A stretch of 64,000 bases of DNA from Zygnema cylindricum (GCA_037447655.1 JBBHKE010000282.1:64001-128000); one strand, 5' to 3'; counted from the first letter of the stretch, positions 25,209 through 36,960 are shown. The notes: generated by a model not told the origin, from the letters alone. Program-made: numbers and translations.

Positions 25209-26051
25209 TGTTGTTTTTAGAAAGCTTTAGTCCTCTCTATGCCTCAGCTGTGAGGGAGAGAGAGCTATTCAGGACTTAAGCTATTTTTGGTTGAGTTCGG
25301 TTCAATGGTTACCAAAATTAGTGTGACATTGAAGTTGGGAGTTCACGGTTCATTCACACTTGGGACACGGGTCGTCACTTGAGAGAAATGCGTGAGTATG
25401 TCCTCCGTGGATGTACAGAAATTCGGCGGGACTACGGGACTTCGTGAAGTCAGTTCTACAGTGCCAAATCCTCTAATCGGACGGCTGACAGCCGCCGCCA
25501 ACATATACTGACGAGGCGTGACTAGATCACTATCACTTTACGTTGTCTGAACTTCGGTGTAAATATTTGGTAGAATAAAATTTTGTCTGTAGTGAATTAG
25601 TTGTTTAGTGTTCAGAATGTGGTTTATGACATACCTTCAGTACACAGGTATACTCACAGTATTTGTTGTGTTAGAATGTTATATGTACGGCTGGAATGCC
25701 TGCATACAGCTTAGTGTAGTTTCGGTGTATAGAAGTAGGACCTAGTGAATTTGATTCATTAGGAACAAATGATATGAAAACTGAACACTCAATTTTATGT
25801 AATTTCATTTCTGCATATCTCACAGATCTGTTAGCGGAATTCTTTGAAATTTTTTGTGTTTGTTCTTTTTTATATTACATACACCGTGGTAAATTTTCAA
25901 GACTATTGGAAAATATTTATGAAAGTTATAGTCTGTCAAATTTGCTGTTCTGCCATCGGTATTTGTGGAAGCTTCCTCTTTTGATTTGTTCTACGATGAC
26001 TACTGCTGCATCTTCTTCATATTCAGTGCCAGCAGTTGTCTCAGAACAACA
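25209..26051 (+). repeat. 3' LTR of the copia element (843 bp)
   Basis: It is collinear with the 5' LTR from TGTTGTTTTTA to TCAGAACAACA, including the ATG-containing end (ATG at 25996). It lacks the roughly 20-bp internal duplication of the left copy and has a 3-bp gain (GCCGCCGCC). Confidence 0.9.
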
Positions 26052-26984
26052 AATAATAGAGATGTCAATGCCAAGGTAACCGGAGTATGTGAAAAGACAC
26101 TGCCATTGTTGGACCGAACGCCGGATATATAGACCAAATACAAAAATTAAAGAGGGACAAAAAAGAGGGAAACCATTTTACAAACTTTCGATGTTCAAAA
26201 TTTGAATTTTAATAATTTGCGTGTCGGTGAATTATCAAAATATTATAGGCGACATAAAAAAAGCGGGGAACTTTCTAAAAATGCGTCAATTTTGAGAGAG
26301 GGAGCATGCACGTGGTAGGCGATGGATGATTTTCATGAAAGAGCCATGGTAACTGCCTGCTGCTAATTGTCTGTACGGTTCGATTTTGGTATGGCGGCGG
26401 TTATGGCAGGCTGTTGGTGTTACGTCGTGCTGGAGCTGTAATGTTTGCGTGGATATAAAATTGTCCACGTGTAATCATGGGTGACCAATCACAATATGCT
26501 TCAAACGAGGTGGTTGTCGAGTTTGTTCATTTGGACCAATTTAGAATAAGAGTTTACTGTAATATATCATCACATTAACGTTAATACCGGTCACTAGTTG
26601 GAGATACAGATTGGAGTGCAACCATTTTAGAGTTAACACACATATTAGCATCAATTCACTCTAATAAAACAAAGCATTGCGACAGTATTAGTGTAAAGAA
26701 CCCTTATTAACGTACAGTGTCGAGATACAACGGACAAGCGACCAACTTTTTAGACAACAAGCGTTGCGTAAACATTACAACAGTGCAAATGACGCGACTT
26801 GCAACTGGACAAAAAATGTACGCTTTACGGCATAGCGCCGACGCTTAACCGCGGTAAAATAGTCTGACATGCACGTGTGAATCTTTTACATGACGGAGTA
26901 CGACTTCAAAAAAAAATGCACGGGTACTTATATCAACCTAAACATGTTTGCGACCGACATTTATTTTTTCAAAGAACCAAATTA
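26052..26984. other. Intergenic, no gene recognised
   Basis: Unique-looking sequence with short open frames. The TTAGAGTTAA/TTAACG words recur around 26570-26710, as in other MITE-rich stretches. Nothing further can be supported. Confidence 0.4.
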
Positions 26985-27104
26985 TAATTATTGAACAATT
27001 AGAATGTATTTTTTTTTTGTAATTTTCAATTTTTAATTAGCGCAAACCACTGTAATTTTTCATACACGCTAAAAAAACTTCTACGCTAATAGCGATTGGC
27101 GGTG
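26985..27104. mobile_element. Right end of a CACCGCCAATCG MITE
   Basis: The segment ends CTAATAGCGATTGGCGGTG followed by TA (27105-27106). It resembles the right half of the complete copy at 47624-47839, including an AATTAGCG..CACTGTAAT stretch. No left terminus is present. Confidence 0.65.
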
Positions 27105-27399
27105 TAGTCAAAACATAATGGCATATTCCGAATTAGGGTTAAGGGCCCATCGGGCCACTTTACAGCTAAAAAAACGTTTTTTCTTTGCAATGACCCGATT
27201 GATGGGCCTATTGCATGAAGCGCGTCATAGTTAATAAGCCAGTCATTAATTCGCCTCGTTGTCAATACAAACAAAAAGAAACTGAACCACAGGAAGATCA
27301 AGAACATGCGACAACATTTTTTTGGCACTGTTTGCGGCGACAGAAAGGTATCTCAATTTTTTTTAGGGTTACAGTACTGTAGTTTTGTTTTGTACAGTA

Positions 27400-27898
27400 C
27401 ACCGCCAATCGCTATTACAGTAAAGGAATAAATAGCGTAAAAAAAATTAGTGTTGTTATCGCTAATTAGGAAATTGAAAAAAAATATAAAATACATATAT
27501 ACTAATTAATCATTAACTCTAATTTGGGTTTTTCGAATAACAAATACCCGTCGTATCGATGACTACATCAGTATAGGTATCCGTACAAAATCTGACAATA
27601 CGTACGCCAAAATCTGAATATTCGAGTTTGCATCTCTTTTTCCAGTGCACATTCACATGCGTGCGCAATTACATTAAATGACTTTTTGTACATCTTTATT
27701 TCAAAAAGTACATTCTGGTACGAAAAAACCCTGTCCGTACACCACACTATAAACATCGCAGTGTACTTCCGTTATTAACGCTAATAAAAAAAAAAACCCT
27801 AAAAGGCTTAAAGGAAAAAATAGAATTATGGATTGTATTTCAAGTTTAAAAAATTTAAAAAGGGCACCGAATATTTACTCTAATAGCGATTGGCGGTG
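27400..27898. mobile_element. 499-bp CACCGCCAATCG element
   Basis: Left terminus CACCGCCAATCGCTATTA (TA at 27398-27399) and right terminus TAATAGCGATTGGCGGTG (TA at 27899-27900) are inverted repeats. The inside matches the 13627-14212 element in reverse. It has no coding capacity. Confidence 0.8.
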
Positions 27899-27900
27899 TA

Positions 27901-28445
27901 CACCGCGAATCGTAATTAGAGTAATGAAAAAATTAGAGTACAAAAACTAAAAAAAAATATTAGAGTAATGAACGCTACACCGCGAATCGTAATTAGAGTA
28001 AATTACTCTAATTCGGTCGCTCGAAATTTCGACTCTATGACATCAAATAGAGTAAATGATTCTAATTTTTTCATTATTCTAATTTAGGTAAGTTTAATTA
28101 GCGTAACAGAATTGTAATATAGGTTCGTTTTAAATAGTGTGGAGTACGGATGACGTTCGACCGTGCAAAACTGTACTTTTTTAAGTAAAAAAGTACAAAT
28201 AATGATTTAATACAATCGCGCTCGCACGTGAAATCGGACTAAGCGAAAAATCAATCACATCGAAAAAAAGCCGTTCGCATAACTCTCGTCCATCGACAGC
28301 ATCGTCGTCAGTGTGAACATTAACTTACATTCAGCGCGACAAATAATACTAGCGTCATAATGACGTCAAAAATATACGGACCGACAGATTTTGTACGTCC
28401 ACGTAATTTAGCGTTTATAATTTCAGCGCGGATATTTATTGTGCC
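27901..28445. mobile_element. Two adjacent left ends of CACCGCGAATCG elements and their body
   Basis: The TA at 27899-27900 that closes the previous element also directly precedes CACCGCGAATCGTAATTAGA at 27901. A second left end with the same sequence starts near 27977 and runs into a body resembling 5601-5900 (AGTGTGGAGTACGG, then CTTTTTTAAGTAAAAAAGTAC). Right termini were not found. Confidence 0.6.
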
Positions 28446-28775
28446 CTTTCCTTGTTTGTTATTGAATTGGCCTTTATTGTGAGTTATTTTCTTTCTTTCA
28501 ACCTTTTTTCTTTTCTTTTTTTTTGCTTCACCTACGTTCGGTTTTTCAATTCCGTTTTTGCCTTTCTTCTTTTTTTTGTTCTCATGTACTCCGATGGTTT
28601 ACCATTGTGCTTTCTTAATAAAGTCTTTATTTTCTTTTTTTCTACCGTTTTCTTTTTTTTTTGTTTGCTTTGCCCACGTTCAATTTTTCAATTTCATTTT
28701 TCCCTTTTTTTTATTTTGTTTCCAAGTACTCAGACGGTTTACCATTATTTTTTTCTAATAAATCTTTACTTTCTT
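28446..28775 (+). mobile_element. Tandem pair of LINE-like 3' tails
   Basis: Two T-rich segments of about 140 bp follow one another. Each ends with a near-palindromic GATGGTTTACCATT or GACGGTTTACCATT and then a TAATAAA-type sequence. The same tail (GATGGTTTACCATCGTGC) ends the truncated LINE at 49235-49940 and recurs at 51262. Confidence 0.55.
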
Positions 28776-29345
28776 GGATCCCAACACACTTTGCATGTGA
28801 GGATTGAACTTCAAAACATTCTCCTCCTATGAACAAAATATCCTGTCAAAAATGTAATTCAAATGTACTTTCATACTAAACATCCCAATTGTAAAATATC
28901 TTAGGTCCAAATGTATCTAATGCAAAACTCTTAAAAATCATGTTTGACGGGAAATGTGGCACTACTCCTTGTTTGAATTTTCCTTGGACAAGATTTGTAT
29001 GTTGTAACCGTTGACTCTTTGGGAATTGAAGGAACAAAACGTGTTAAAAATGATCAACGGTGACCTCTCACTTTCCGCGCTATAATGAAACAAAAACATC
29101 GGCAAACATCATATCGCCAAGCCGAGAAATCCAATTCTCAACGTCCCTCGAAGTACCGCATCACCTTGCTATGTGCATCAAATGAATCAAAATATTGTGA
29201 ACACAGTGTACCAGCCCCAATGTGCGCCATGTCCTCTATCGTGTTGTTGTATATCGTGATCTGGTGTTGAAATTTCGATATAGACACTAAAAGGTTAGCG
29301 TTTATGACTTTATATAGCAGACCATGTATCGTTATTAGTGCTAAT

Positions 29346-30041
29346 CAGAGGTCGCAAACGGTCAACCGAAACCGTGACCGACCGTTAACCGACCGCCCGC
29401 GCCTGATCCGGAACGGATTCGGTTGCTAAATTTTGTGGGTCGGGCGGTTACGGTCAGTTGATTCACCAAAAAAGAAAAAAAAAGTCGCTTACGGTCGGTC
29501 AACCAAAAAACCGAGAAAAATGAAAACTTTGTAGTGTCCCTATACTCCAACATTCTTGTACTTTGTAGTCTTTGGTATCGTGGAAGTAAGTGACATCGTG
29601 ATTAGCGTCGCAAATCTCACACGGTACTGTAGTAACGCTATTCAATTCGCAAATCTTAGGGAACGCGACAAAGCGTCGCAAATCTGACACGGTAGTACAC
29701 TATTTATTTCGCAAATCTTAGGGATCGCGACAAAGCTTCGTAAATCTGACACGGTAGTAAACTATTCATTTTGCAAATCTTAAGGAACGCAACAAATCGT
29801 AATTATTGGCTTATTCATACGTCGTACATTAATTAATTTTGTATTTTTTCGGTAAGAGGCGGGCACGGTTAGTCGCGAGAAATCTAGTTTCGATTAAATT
29901 TTATTTTCGTAAACGCCGGTCGGTTAACGGTTAACAATTTTGGAGCATGACGTAACTTGGTCGGGCGTCGGTTACTCAGATTTTGAAAAAAAAAAAACGG
30001 TTGGTTTCGATCATGTAAAATTTTGACTTTTGAGACCTCTG
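29346..30041. mobile_element. hAT-type non-autonomous element, 696 bp
   Basis: The ends CAGAGGTCGCAAA and its near complement TTTTGAGACCTCTG form short inverted repeats. The eight bases before (GTGCTAAT, 29338-29345) and after (GCGCTAAT, 30042-30049) match at seven positions. Eight-base duplications are diagnostic of hAT transposons. The interior is rich in GACCGACCGTTAACC words and in a repeated CGCAAATCT..GACACGGTAGTA unit (29600-29790). No transposase is encoded. A related copy in inverted orientation lies at about 41980-42714. Confidence 0.8.
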
Positions 30042-30054
30042 GCGCTAATCCTAA

Positions 30055-30463
30055 TGTTGTGTACCGGTAGCCTTTTTCCGATAACCGATATGTACCTTTT
30101 TTTTACTCACCAATAAACGATATACTGATATATCGATACCATATATCGGTAAAGGGATTGTCGCGATGAATTCCCAATATATCGCAATGGTTACCGATAA
30201 ATATCGGGCCGACAACTCCATACTTTGGTATGGAATAGATTGTAAAATATTTCCGAAAAGTCCCCCCATCCGGTTCCGATAACTCCGTACTCATTTCGTT
30301 TTTCATTCGTACTAGAATCTCATACTGTGGTTCGACCTCTTCCTCCCAAACCGATAATTATCGGCAATAATTTTTGTTGGTGCCGGAGCGATACCTCACC
30401 GTTCGATAACCGATAATAATTGATATTGGATTTATTGTGGTGAATAATTGCTCAATACACAAC
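30055..30463. mobile_element. Probable MITE with GTTGTGTAC termini and CGATAT palindromes
   Basis: The segment opens with TGTTGTGTACCGG and closes with CAATACACAACACT, which are roughly inverted. Its inside is full of CGATAA/TTATCG and ATATCG words, like the family at 55205-56030. It lies directly between the hAT element and the next MITE. The target duplication was not resolved. Confidence 0.45.
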
Positions 30464-30467
30464 ACTA

Positions 30468-30666
30468 CACCGCGAATCGTTATTAGCGTTAAGAAATTAT
30501 TTGTGTAAAGAAAAATAGCGTCATTCATTCTAATTTAGTGCCAAGAGACGTGGCAGATTATGGTCCACGTCCTTAAATAGTGTAATTTATTATGTTTAAG
30601 GTATCAATGTCAAAATTTTGGGGTGCCGATATAGAGTACATAAGGCTAATAACGGTTCACGGAGTG
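30468..30666. mobile_element. 199-bp CACCGCGAATCG MITE, reverse of the 12692 copy
   Basis: It begins CACCGCGAATCGTTATTAGC after TA (30466-30467). Read in reverse, it aligns along its whole length with 12692-12890, including the shared ACGTGGCAGATTATGGTCC. The right terminus (AATAACGGTTCACGGAGTG) has diverged. Confidence 0.8.
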
Positions 30667-32394
30667 CCGTTGAGTCTAAATTTGACGGTCAATCGGTTGG
30701 ACAGCTTTGACTTTCAAAATTTTGTTTCAACCGCTTAAAATTTTGCCGCGCTTGCGAACGTCGACCGTCATAATAAAATCAACATTTCACACGGGGCAAC
30801 CACATGTAAATAAAAGTGTTTTTTTCTGTCTTTACGTGAGCTCCACTATGAGAGCACATGTTGGATTTTAACTTAGCCGCAAAATTGAAATTTAAATGAG
30901 AAACCTAAACAGTGTGGAATTCTTTGGTCGCGCGTGACGACGCGCATTATTTTCATTTCGTTTTCATTGATATATTTACGCCGGTGCATTTTAATATAGT
31001 GTAGAAAGTTTAATTAAGTTTCGTGAGATTTTATTTTCCATACAGAACTTCTAGTACTTTAGTTTTGAGAGGTTTCATTTCGCGTCGTTTTTCAATTTGC
31101 GTCTAAGTTCAATGTACAATTCGCGTTTAAATTTCAATTTTGCTGACAGAACCGTTTGTGTATGTGATCGTACCGTCTTCAAAAAATTGAAGGGCCTTTT
31201 ATGGACTTAGGGCTGCTCTCCATTGGATCATAAATCACCTGGTTTTGGGGTCAAAGAATGGTTGTTGTAAACACTTATCAAGTAATTACCATTTATTCAT
31301 TTTACAACATATTTGTTCATTGATACAGGAGGGACAAATTATTATGTCAAAACATGGAAGATAACCACCAACTTCACCACATTTCCATTTTAAGAAGCTT
31401 ATTGTACTACTTCATTTTCTACGTAAACATTTTAGTCGTAAATTTTTCGTATTTATTATCTAGGACCGAGTTAAATTTTCAAAGATGTACTTCAAATAAA
31501 TTGAATGAAGATTGTTCAACTTATGTCAAAATCACATTTGACAATAATGACCAAAGCTACTACCATCTTTTTGCTTCTAAACTTTAGTTCAAATTGTGAT
31601 ATATTAGCAACAAATAAAAAACAATGTTGCACAAAAACCAAAAAAAACACACTCGAAAAAACCTTAAGCTTTTTTTAAAAGCTATTACAACATGATCGTC
31701 ATAATACACACGGAGTTGTTTGGACCAAAATTAGCTGTAGATAAGCCTTATATTCCACAAAGGTAAAACAAGATTTATATCGTTGACATATATTTTGTTT
31801 AGATTGTGATTTTTTCATAATTTTTTTGATTGAGAAACAAAAACCATAGAAGCTTCAGTAAGCAAACAAAATTCCGTATATTTAAATATGTGAAGAAACC
31901 GATGACCGCCGAACACAAACAAATAGACGACACAAATTTCACCGAAATGAAATCACGGTAGTCGGTACTACACTGAAATCGCTAAACTCATACAAAACAA
32001 CGAAAAGTATACAAATCACTAATAAACAATACTAGACATAAACGCACACACGACCGGTACGCCGATTCGCAAATTGCAACTTAACAAAGAGACCTACAAA
32101 CGATAAGATAATCCTAAGCCCCCAACCTATCAAGGCGATTTATTCATACCTTTTGCCCATAGAGACGTAAATAACAGCTATACAACTACCAATCAAGCAA
32201 TTATGTTATTCACACTTTTAGATAATTCTTCAAGGGAGAAGGTAGAATATTCTCCATTATCACATATGGTCTTCCTTTGTTTTACGCTCCACTAGATTCA
32301 CAATGGTATAAGTATGGGTCACAGGGACATCGTAGTTAGAGACATCCCTGTATTTACAGAGGAAAACAGACGTCGCAGCATGTCTTTGTATATT

Positions 32395-32453
32395 TCACCA
32401 TTTGGCCATATATTGGGCGGCAGGAGGACTACATCTGATGTGAGAGTTCCAAC
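32395..32453 (-). CDS. Second (distal) copy of the PLAC8-A terminal exon
   Basis: This 59-bp exon with its own TTTGCAG acceptor encodes GWNSHIRCSPPAAQYMAKW and a stop. It differs from the proximal copy at 32912-32854 by a few bases. Because the proximal copy already ends in a stop, the distal exon could be used only by skipping it. It may be an alternative last exon or a relic. Confidence 0.6.
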
Positions 32454-34441
32454 CTGCAAACCAAAATGGAAACAATATAAAAATCAACATTGACGTTGAC
32501 ATTGAAATCAGCATTGACATTGACACATTGACATTGACACATTGACATTGTAACATTGACATTGACATTGACACATTGATATTGACACATTGGCATTGAC
32601 ACATTGACATTAACACATTGAAATTGACACATTGACATTGACACATTGACATTGACACATTGACATTGACACATTGACATTTACACATTGACATTGACAC
32701 ATTGGCATTGACATTGACTATGACTTTGACATTGAAATAGAAATAGAAATTTACATTACAATCACTTAACACTAACATTGACCTAGACATTGACATTGGC
32801 ATTAAGTGACATTTAACATTGAAAACAAACATCACAGCATGCCTTTGTATATTTCACCATTTGGCCATATATTGGGCGGCAGGAGGACTATATCCGATTT
32901 TAGAGTTCCAACCTGCAAACCAACATGGACACAATGTTGAAATCAACATTGACTTTGACATTAAAATCTTCATTGACATTTATACATTGACATTGACTAT
33001 GACATTGACATTGAAATAGATATTGAATGACATTGACACATTCACTTAACATTCACTTTTGTAACATTGACCTTGACATTGACATTGGCATTAAGTGACA
33101 TTTAACATTGTAATCGACATTGATATAAGTAAAAACGTAGTAAGACTGAATTAAATGTCAATCAAACATGAACAAATAAATCTGTTCCGTACCTTTAGAA
33201 AGATTGTATCCCCGACTTTTCAACTCCCTCGACTCTTGACAAGTGGCACAAGGGCCACAACAACAGTGACAAAAAAAATCGTGACTGTATCCTCCACAAC
33301 AACAATATCCACAGGGTTTTTCCGGAAGATTGTATTTCTCCCGAAGAGTATGTCGATTGAGAATACTATAAGCGCAACCGAAACCAAAACAAATCTGAAG
33401 ACAACAATAAAGGGCACATCCGGTGCAACACTCTGCCAAAACAAGGATAACAAAGAAAGAGATAAACATATGTCCTGAATGTCAGCACTAGAGATGTTCA
33501 AGATTAATGTCTTGTCTATAAAGAAACAATTCATTGTGCAAATGTTCAATGTCCAATATCCAATGTCCAATGTCCAATGTTCAATGTCCAATCTCCAATG
33601 TCCAATTTCCAATGTCCAATTTCCAATTTATAATGTCCAATGTCCAATGTCCAATGTCCAATGTCTAATTTCCAATGTCTAATGTCCAATGTCCGATGTC
33701 TAAGGTCCAATGTCTAATGTCCAATGTCTAATATCCAATGTCCAATGTCCAATGTCCAATGTTCAATGCCCAATGCCCAATGTCCAATGTCCAATGTCCA
33801 ATGTCCAATGTAAGGTTTTCATAACCCAAAAACGTCCAATCATATCTAGCTTCCTTAAATACCCAATACCCAATCCCGAATGATCAATGCCCAAAATGAT
33901 TACACCCAATAATTAGTGTGGATTTCTCACTTGTGCCACCCTCCGTAATAATTTCGGCGTTGCGGCCGACCTGAACGCAGGGGCAAAAGAAGGTACAGAC
34001 ACCTGAAAAAGTACAGGGAAGAGAGAAGGAAAAGAAAAAATGTTTACAAGAGAAAAGGGAGAGAAATAGTGAGCTGGGAAAAGAAAAAGAGGGAGAGAGG
34101 GAGAGATGTCAAAAATTATGGACGAATTATGAAGAGGGAAGGGGGAGGGGAAGGGCGAGAGGGAGAGAGAGAGAGGGAAAGGTACAAGGAAAAAAGTGAA
34201 AAAAATAATTAAAGAAAAATGTTTACATGAGAGTGAAAGGATAGCGCAGATGGAGAGGGAGAGAAAATAGTTAGCTGGGGGAGAAAGGGGAGGGAAATGG
34301 AGAGGGAGAGGGAGGAGACGAAGAGGGAAGAAGAGAGGGAGGGAGAGAGAGAGGGAGAGAGGGAGGGAGAGAGCACTCACTCACTGTACAGTCCGAGAAA
34401 CAGTCACAAAGTCCCGAGCTCCATTGCGCACGACTGGCCAT
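32395..34441 (-). CDS. PLAC8-family protein (cell-number-regulator / cadmium-resistance type), copy A
   Basis: PLAC8 proteins are small Cys-rich membrane proteins that in plants affect cell number, organ size or metal transport. Exons on the minus strand are 34441-34381 (MASRAQWSSGLCDCFSDC), 34002-33931 (CTFFCPCVQVGRNAEIITEG), 33432-33193 (CCTGCALYCCLQICFGFGCA, then LREKYNLPEKPCGYCCC, CHCCCGPCATCQESRELKSR) and 32912-32854 (GWNSKIGYSPPAAQYMAKW, stop). Phases agree and give about 143 residues, slightly short for the family. The CPC motif, the hydrophobic Cys-rich segment and CQE.REL match PLAC8 closely. A second version of the last exon lies downstream at 32453-32395. Introns hold a GA-rich tract, a TCCAATG array and an ATTGAC array. 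The start is the first ATG before the conserved WSSGLCDC. Confidence 0.85.
32480..32830. repeat. ATTGAC / ATTGACAC minisatellite downstream of the PLAC8-A proximal last exon
   Basis: Head-to-tail ACATTGACATTGACAC units, mixing 6- and 8-bp steps, fill about 300 bp between the distal and proximal last exons. A shorter version continues at 32935-33120, and the homologous intron of copy B has one at 45655-45840. Open frames across it give Met/Ser/Val/Asn/Cys repeats without meaning. Confidence 0.85.
33539..33815. repeat. TCCAATG 7-bp minisatellite in PLAC8-A intron 2
   Basis: About 39 units of TCCAATG with variants (TCTAATG, TCCGATG, TTCAATG, TCCAATT) stand in a row. The homologous intron of PLAC8-B holds the same unit in a shorter array (about 46353-46464). 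Confidence 0.9.
34010..34380. repeat. GA-rich tract in PLAC8-A intron 1
   Basis: Purine-rich on the plus strand (GGGAGAGAG units), so pyrimidine-rich on the coding strand. It spans the intron between exon 1 and exon 2. Copy B has a related tract at 46630-46900. Confidence 0.75.
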
Positions 34442-34444
34442 GTT

Positions 34445-36545
34445 CGTACTTTATTTTATTATTATTATTTTATGCGTCAATTTACTATTCAGATCGTATT
34501 TAATTCAGTATTTTAAAAGGGAGGAGAAAAAGGTGAATAAGAGAACTACAGTTCAGGGGAATCTCTGATACGAAAACTCTCAATGTAAGAAGCAAATACA
34601 AAATAAAAGGAGCAGAAAAGGAAAAAAAGACAAAATTGCTTCAATTTTGATTCAAATTTCGACAATTCTTGTTTAAATACTTTAAAAATTTCTCGTACAG
34701 CCTGACCTGGCAACCGCGTCAATATTTTATATATATATATATATTTTTAACCTTTTTTTAGGGCAGCGCTAAAAACACGTTTAAAAGGTTTAGAAAGATC
34801 CGCAAATTGTACTATAAGAGCTTTAAAATGTAAAAAATCATAGTATCTGTTAGACAACTGTGTGTACGTGGCGAATATTGTATGGCGGGTGTGGATTTAC
34901 GCGGCAAGTACAGTACTGTATTTACACTAGCATCCGTACAGAACAGTCAAACAGGACAATGTCCGTACATAAAAGTACACTAAAATAACGCGATAAAGGT
35001 CACGTTCGCTCATACTCGTTTGTACGGAAAGAATCTACACCTGTACGGAAGAGATGACACGTTACAGAAATATAGTACTGTACAGTACACCATGTATTTG
35101 TTAGTGTCAATCTTTGTTTTTGCCACATAAAAACCTTTGTAATTTTTTTTTTTTTTGCTGGAATGTTTATCTGAACTTCTGAAAAGTACCGATTGAATAA
35201 TACAATTCTCACCGTCCGATTTTCGAAACTGGAAGTGTGTGCACGTAAAAAAGATGTTGATGGCGACAAAAAAATAATAAACACTAATAGCGTGCACACG
35301 GCGTAGTGTAGTCACCGCCAATCGTCATTGCTTGAGAGCTTAAATTCTTAGCAAAAAGTAAAAAACACTTTTTATTAGAATAAAGTTCCACTAAATTATG
35401 TTTTACCACGTGGCTTATAATCGACCGCTGATCTTAGTAACGCTTTCAACCACAACTGATGTTGTGAGGGCAAAAATACACTAACCCGAAATAGAGCGTC
35501 TATCTGCAAATAGGTCATTGGTAATTATCCGTACGATCCTGTGCTTTACAAGCATAAGCACAGAGATTCCCTTACAAAAAAGTCCAAAAAATGAGCATGA
35601 ACGGTCCCGATCGGATTCTATTTTCCCAGATTCAAAGCCGGACAATATTTTAATCACCCGACGATATAAAATTGTCCTATTTTCAGGTCTTCTCATTTTT
35701 GGCGCGCTCTGGCGAATGATTACGGCCCATTTGGAACGGCAGTCACGGTCACGGTCGTCAAGTTACGAACGTCACCGTCACGGCCGTCAAGCTGAATATG
35801 GGCACACGGTAAAAGAAGGGACGGCCGAAAACAAGGAAAATTAAAAATTCGTAACAAAAGTAGAATGGGTGAAAAATAAAAAACAAAGACCAACCAATGA
35901 ATATGTGAGAGGGAATCTTAACTAAATTAACTTGCAATCAAATTTAAGGAGTTTGGAGGGCAGAGGAGAGAGAGGAGAGGAGGGGAGGGAGAAGGGACGG
36001 GAGGGGAAGGAAGGGGAGACCGCATTTGACTTACCATATAGTTTTAATACTTCGTTAACCAACATTTCGAAGAATATCTTATAGTACAAAAGTTTTAAAT
36101 ACTAGTTTATAAAAGGAGGCAACAAATGTACCATGTTATCCTACACCCCGTTTTCCTCCCCCTCTTAGGGTTTTAATTTTTAATTTCCCTAAAGTTGCCT
36201 TCATAATAACATAAGGCAAGGTACTAAAAACATTAGTTTTAATGTCATGAAAAATACAAAAACACAGAATATAAAGACGATATAAAATCTATATACGTAA
36301 ATAGACATAACAACATAGAACTAGACATATATAGGTAATATAACCTAGTAAAAATGGTTCCCATGGTACAACAACAAAAGGGTCTCATTTTTGGTTAATT
36401 GCTGACAATTCGTAACAAAGAGGATGAACGAAAATGTTACATAAAAAAAAAACAAAGGTAAAAATAAATTCACACAGGATTTGAAAAGAAGAAAAAGAGA
36501 CCACGTTCTGACAAGGAATGCAAACATAAGAGTACGATTGAGTAT
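34445..36545. other. Upstream of PLAC8-A and beyond; no further gene
   Basis: Up to 35900 the sequence is the non-coding part of duplication copy A, with a short (TA)n at 34729-34743. At 35071-35074 the site that carries a MITE in copy B is empty here. At 35310-35325 lies a CACCGCCAATCG half terminus. A G-rich stretch (GGGGAGGGAG) spans 35955-36025. Only short open frames of no known family occur. Confidence 0.5.
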
Positions 36546-36551
36546 AAAAAC

Positions 36552-36960
36552 TCTCCCTCTCTCTCTGCCTCTCAATATTTTCCTCTCCCCCTCCCTCCCC
36601 CCTCCCCCCTCCCTCTCCCTCTCCCTCTCCCTCTGCCTCTCCCTCTCCCTCTCCCTCTCTCTCTCCCTCTCCCTCTCCCTCTCCCTCTCCCTCTCCCTCT
36701 CCTCCTCCCTCTCCCTCTCCCTCTCCCTCTCCCTCTCCCTCTCCCTCTCCCTCTCCCTCTCCCTCTCCCTCTCCCTCTCCCTCTCCCTCTCCCTCTCCCT
36801 CTCCCTCTCCCTATCCCTCTCCCCCTCCCTCTCCCCCTCCCTCTCCCTCTCCCCCTCCCTCTCCCTCTCCCTCACCCTCTACCCCTCCCTCTCACCCTCC
36901 CTCTCCTCTACATCTCCCTCTCATCTCCCTCTCCCTCTCCTCTCTCTCTCCCTCTCCCCC
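36552..36960. repeat. (CCCTCT)n array, about 400 bp
   Basis: This is a nearly regular hexanucleotide array of CCCTCT with CCCCCT variants. Open frames across it (Ser-Leu or Arg-Glu repeats) are composition artefacts. Confidence 0.95.

Larger units (their letters stand above)
20262..26051 (+). mobile_element. Ty1/copia LTR retrotransposon, full length, coding region broken
   Basis: Two long direct repeats (20262-21122 and 25209-26051) begin TGTTGTTTTTA and end ACAACA, a six-base inverted terminus. They flank a copia-order region: Gag, zinc knuckle, protease, GAG-pre-integrase, integrase, reverse transcriptase, RNase H. A primer-binding site follows the left LTR and a purine tract precedes the right one. 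The five bases flanking each end (TTCCT and AATAA) do not match, so no target duplication is visible. The LTRs are similar but carry substitutions and small indels, and the open frame is broken at several points, so the insertion is not recent. Confidence 0.9.
31178..35900. repeat. Segmental duplication, copy A (contains PLAC8-A)
   Basis: This segment is collinear with 44710-48680. Shared landmarks include GACTTAGGGCT..CTCCATTGGAT near 31205 and 44735, all PLAC8 exons, the TACTTTATTTTATT upstream block, a TGTACGTGGYGRAT block, and the final CGGCCGACAAAAA/GTAGAATGG block near 35860 and 48640. Intergenic parts have diverged more than the exons. Copy A is longer mainly because of an extra last exon and longer minisatellites. 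Confidence 0.85.
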
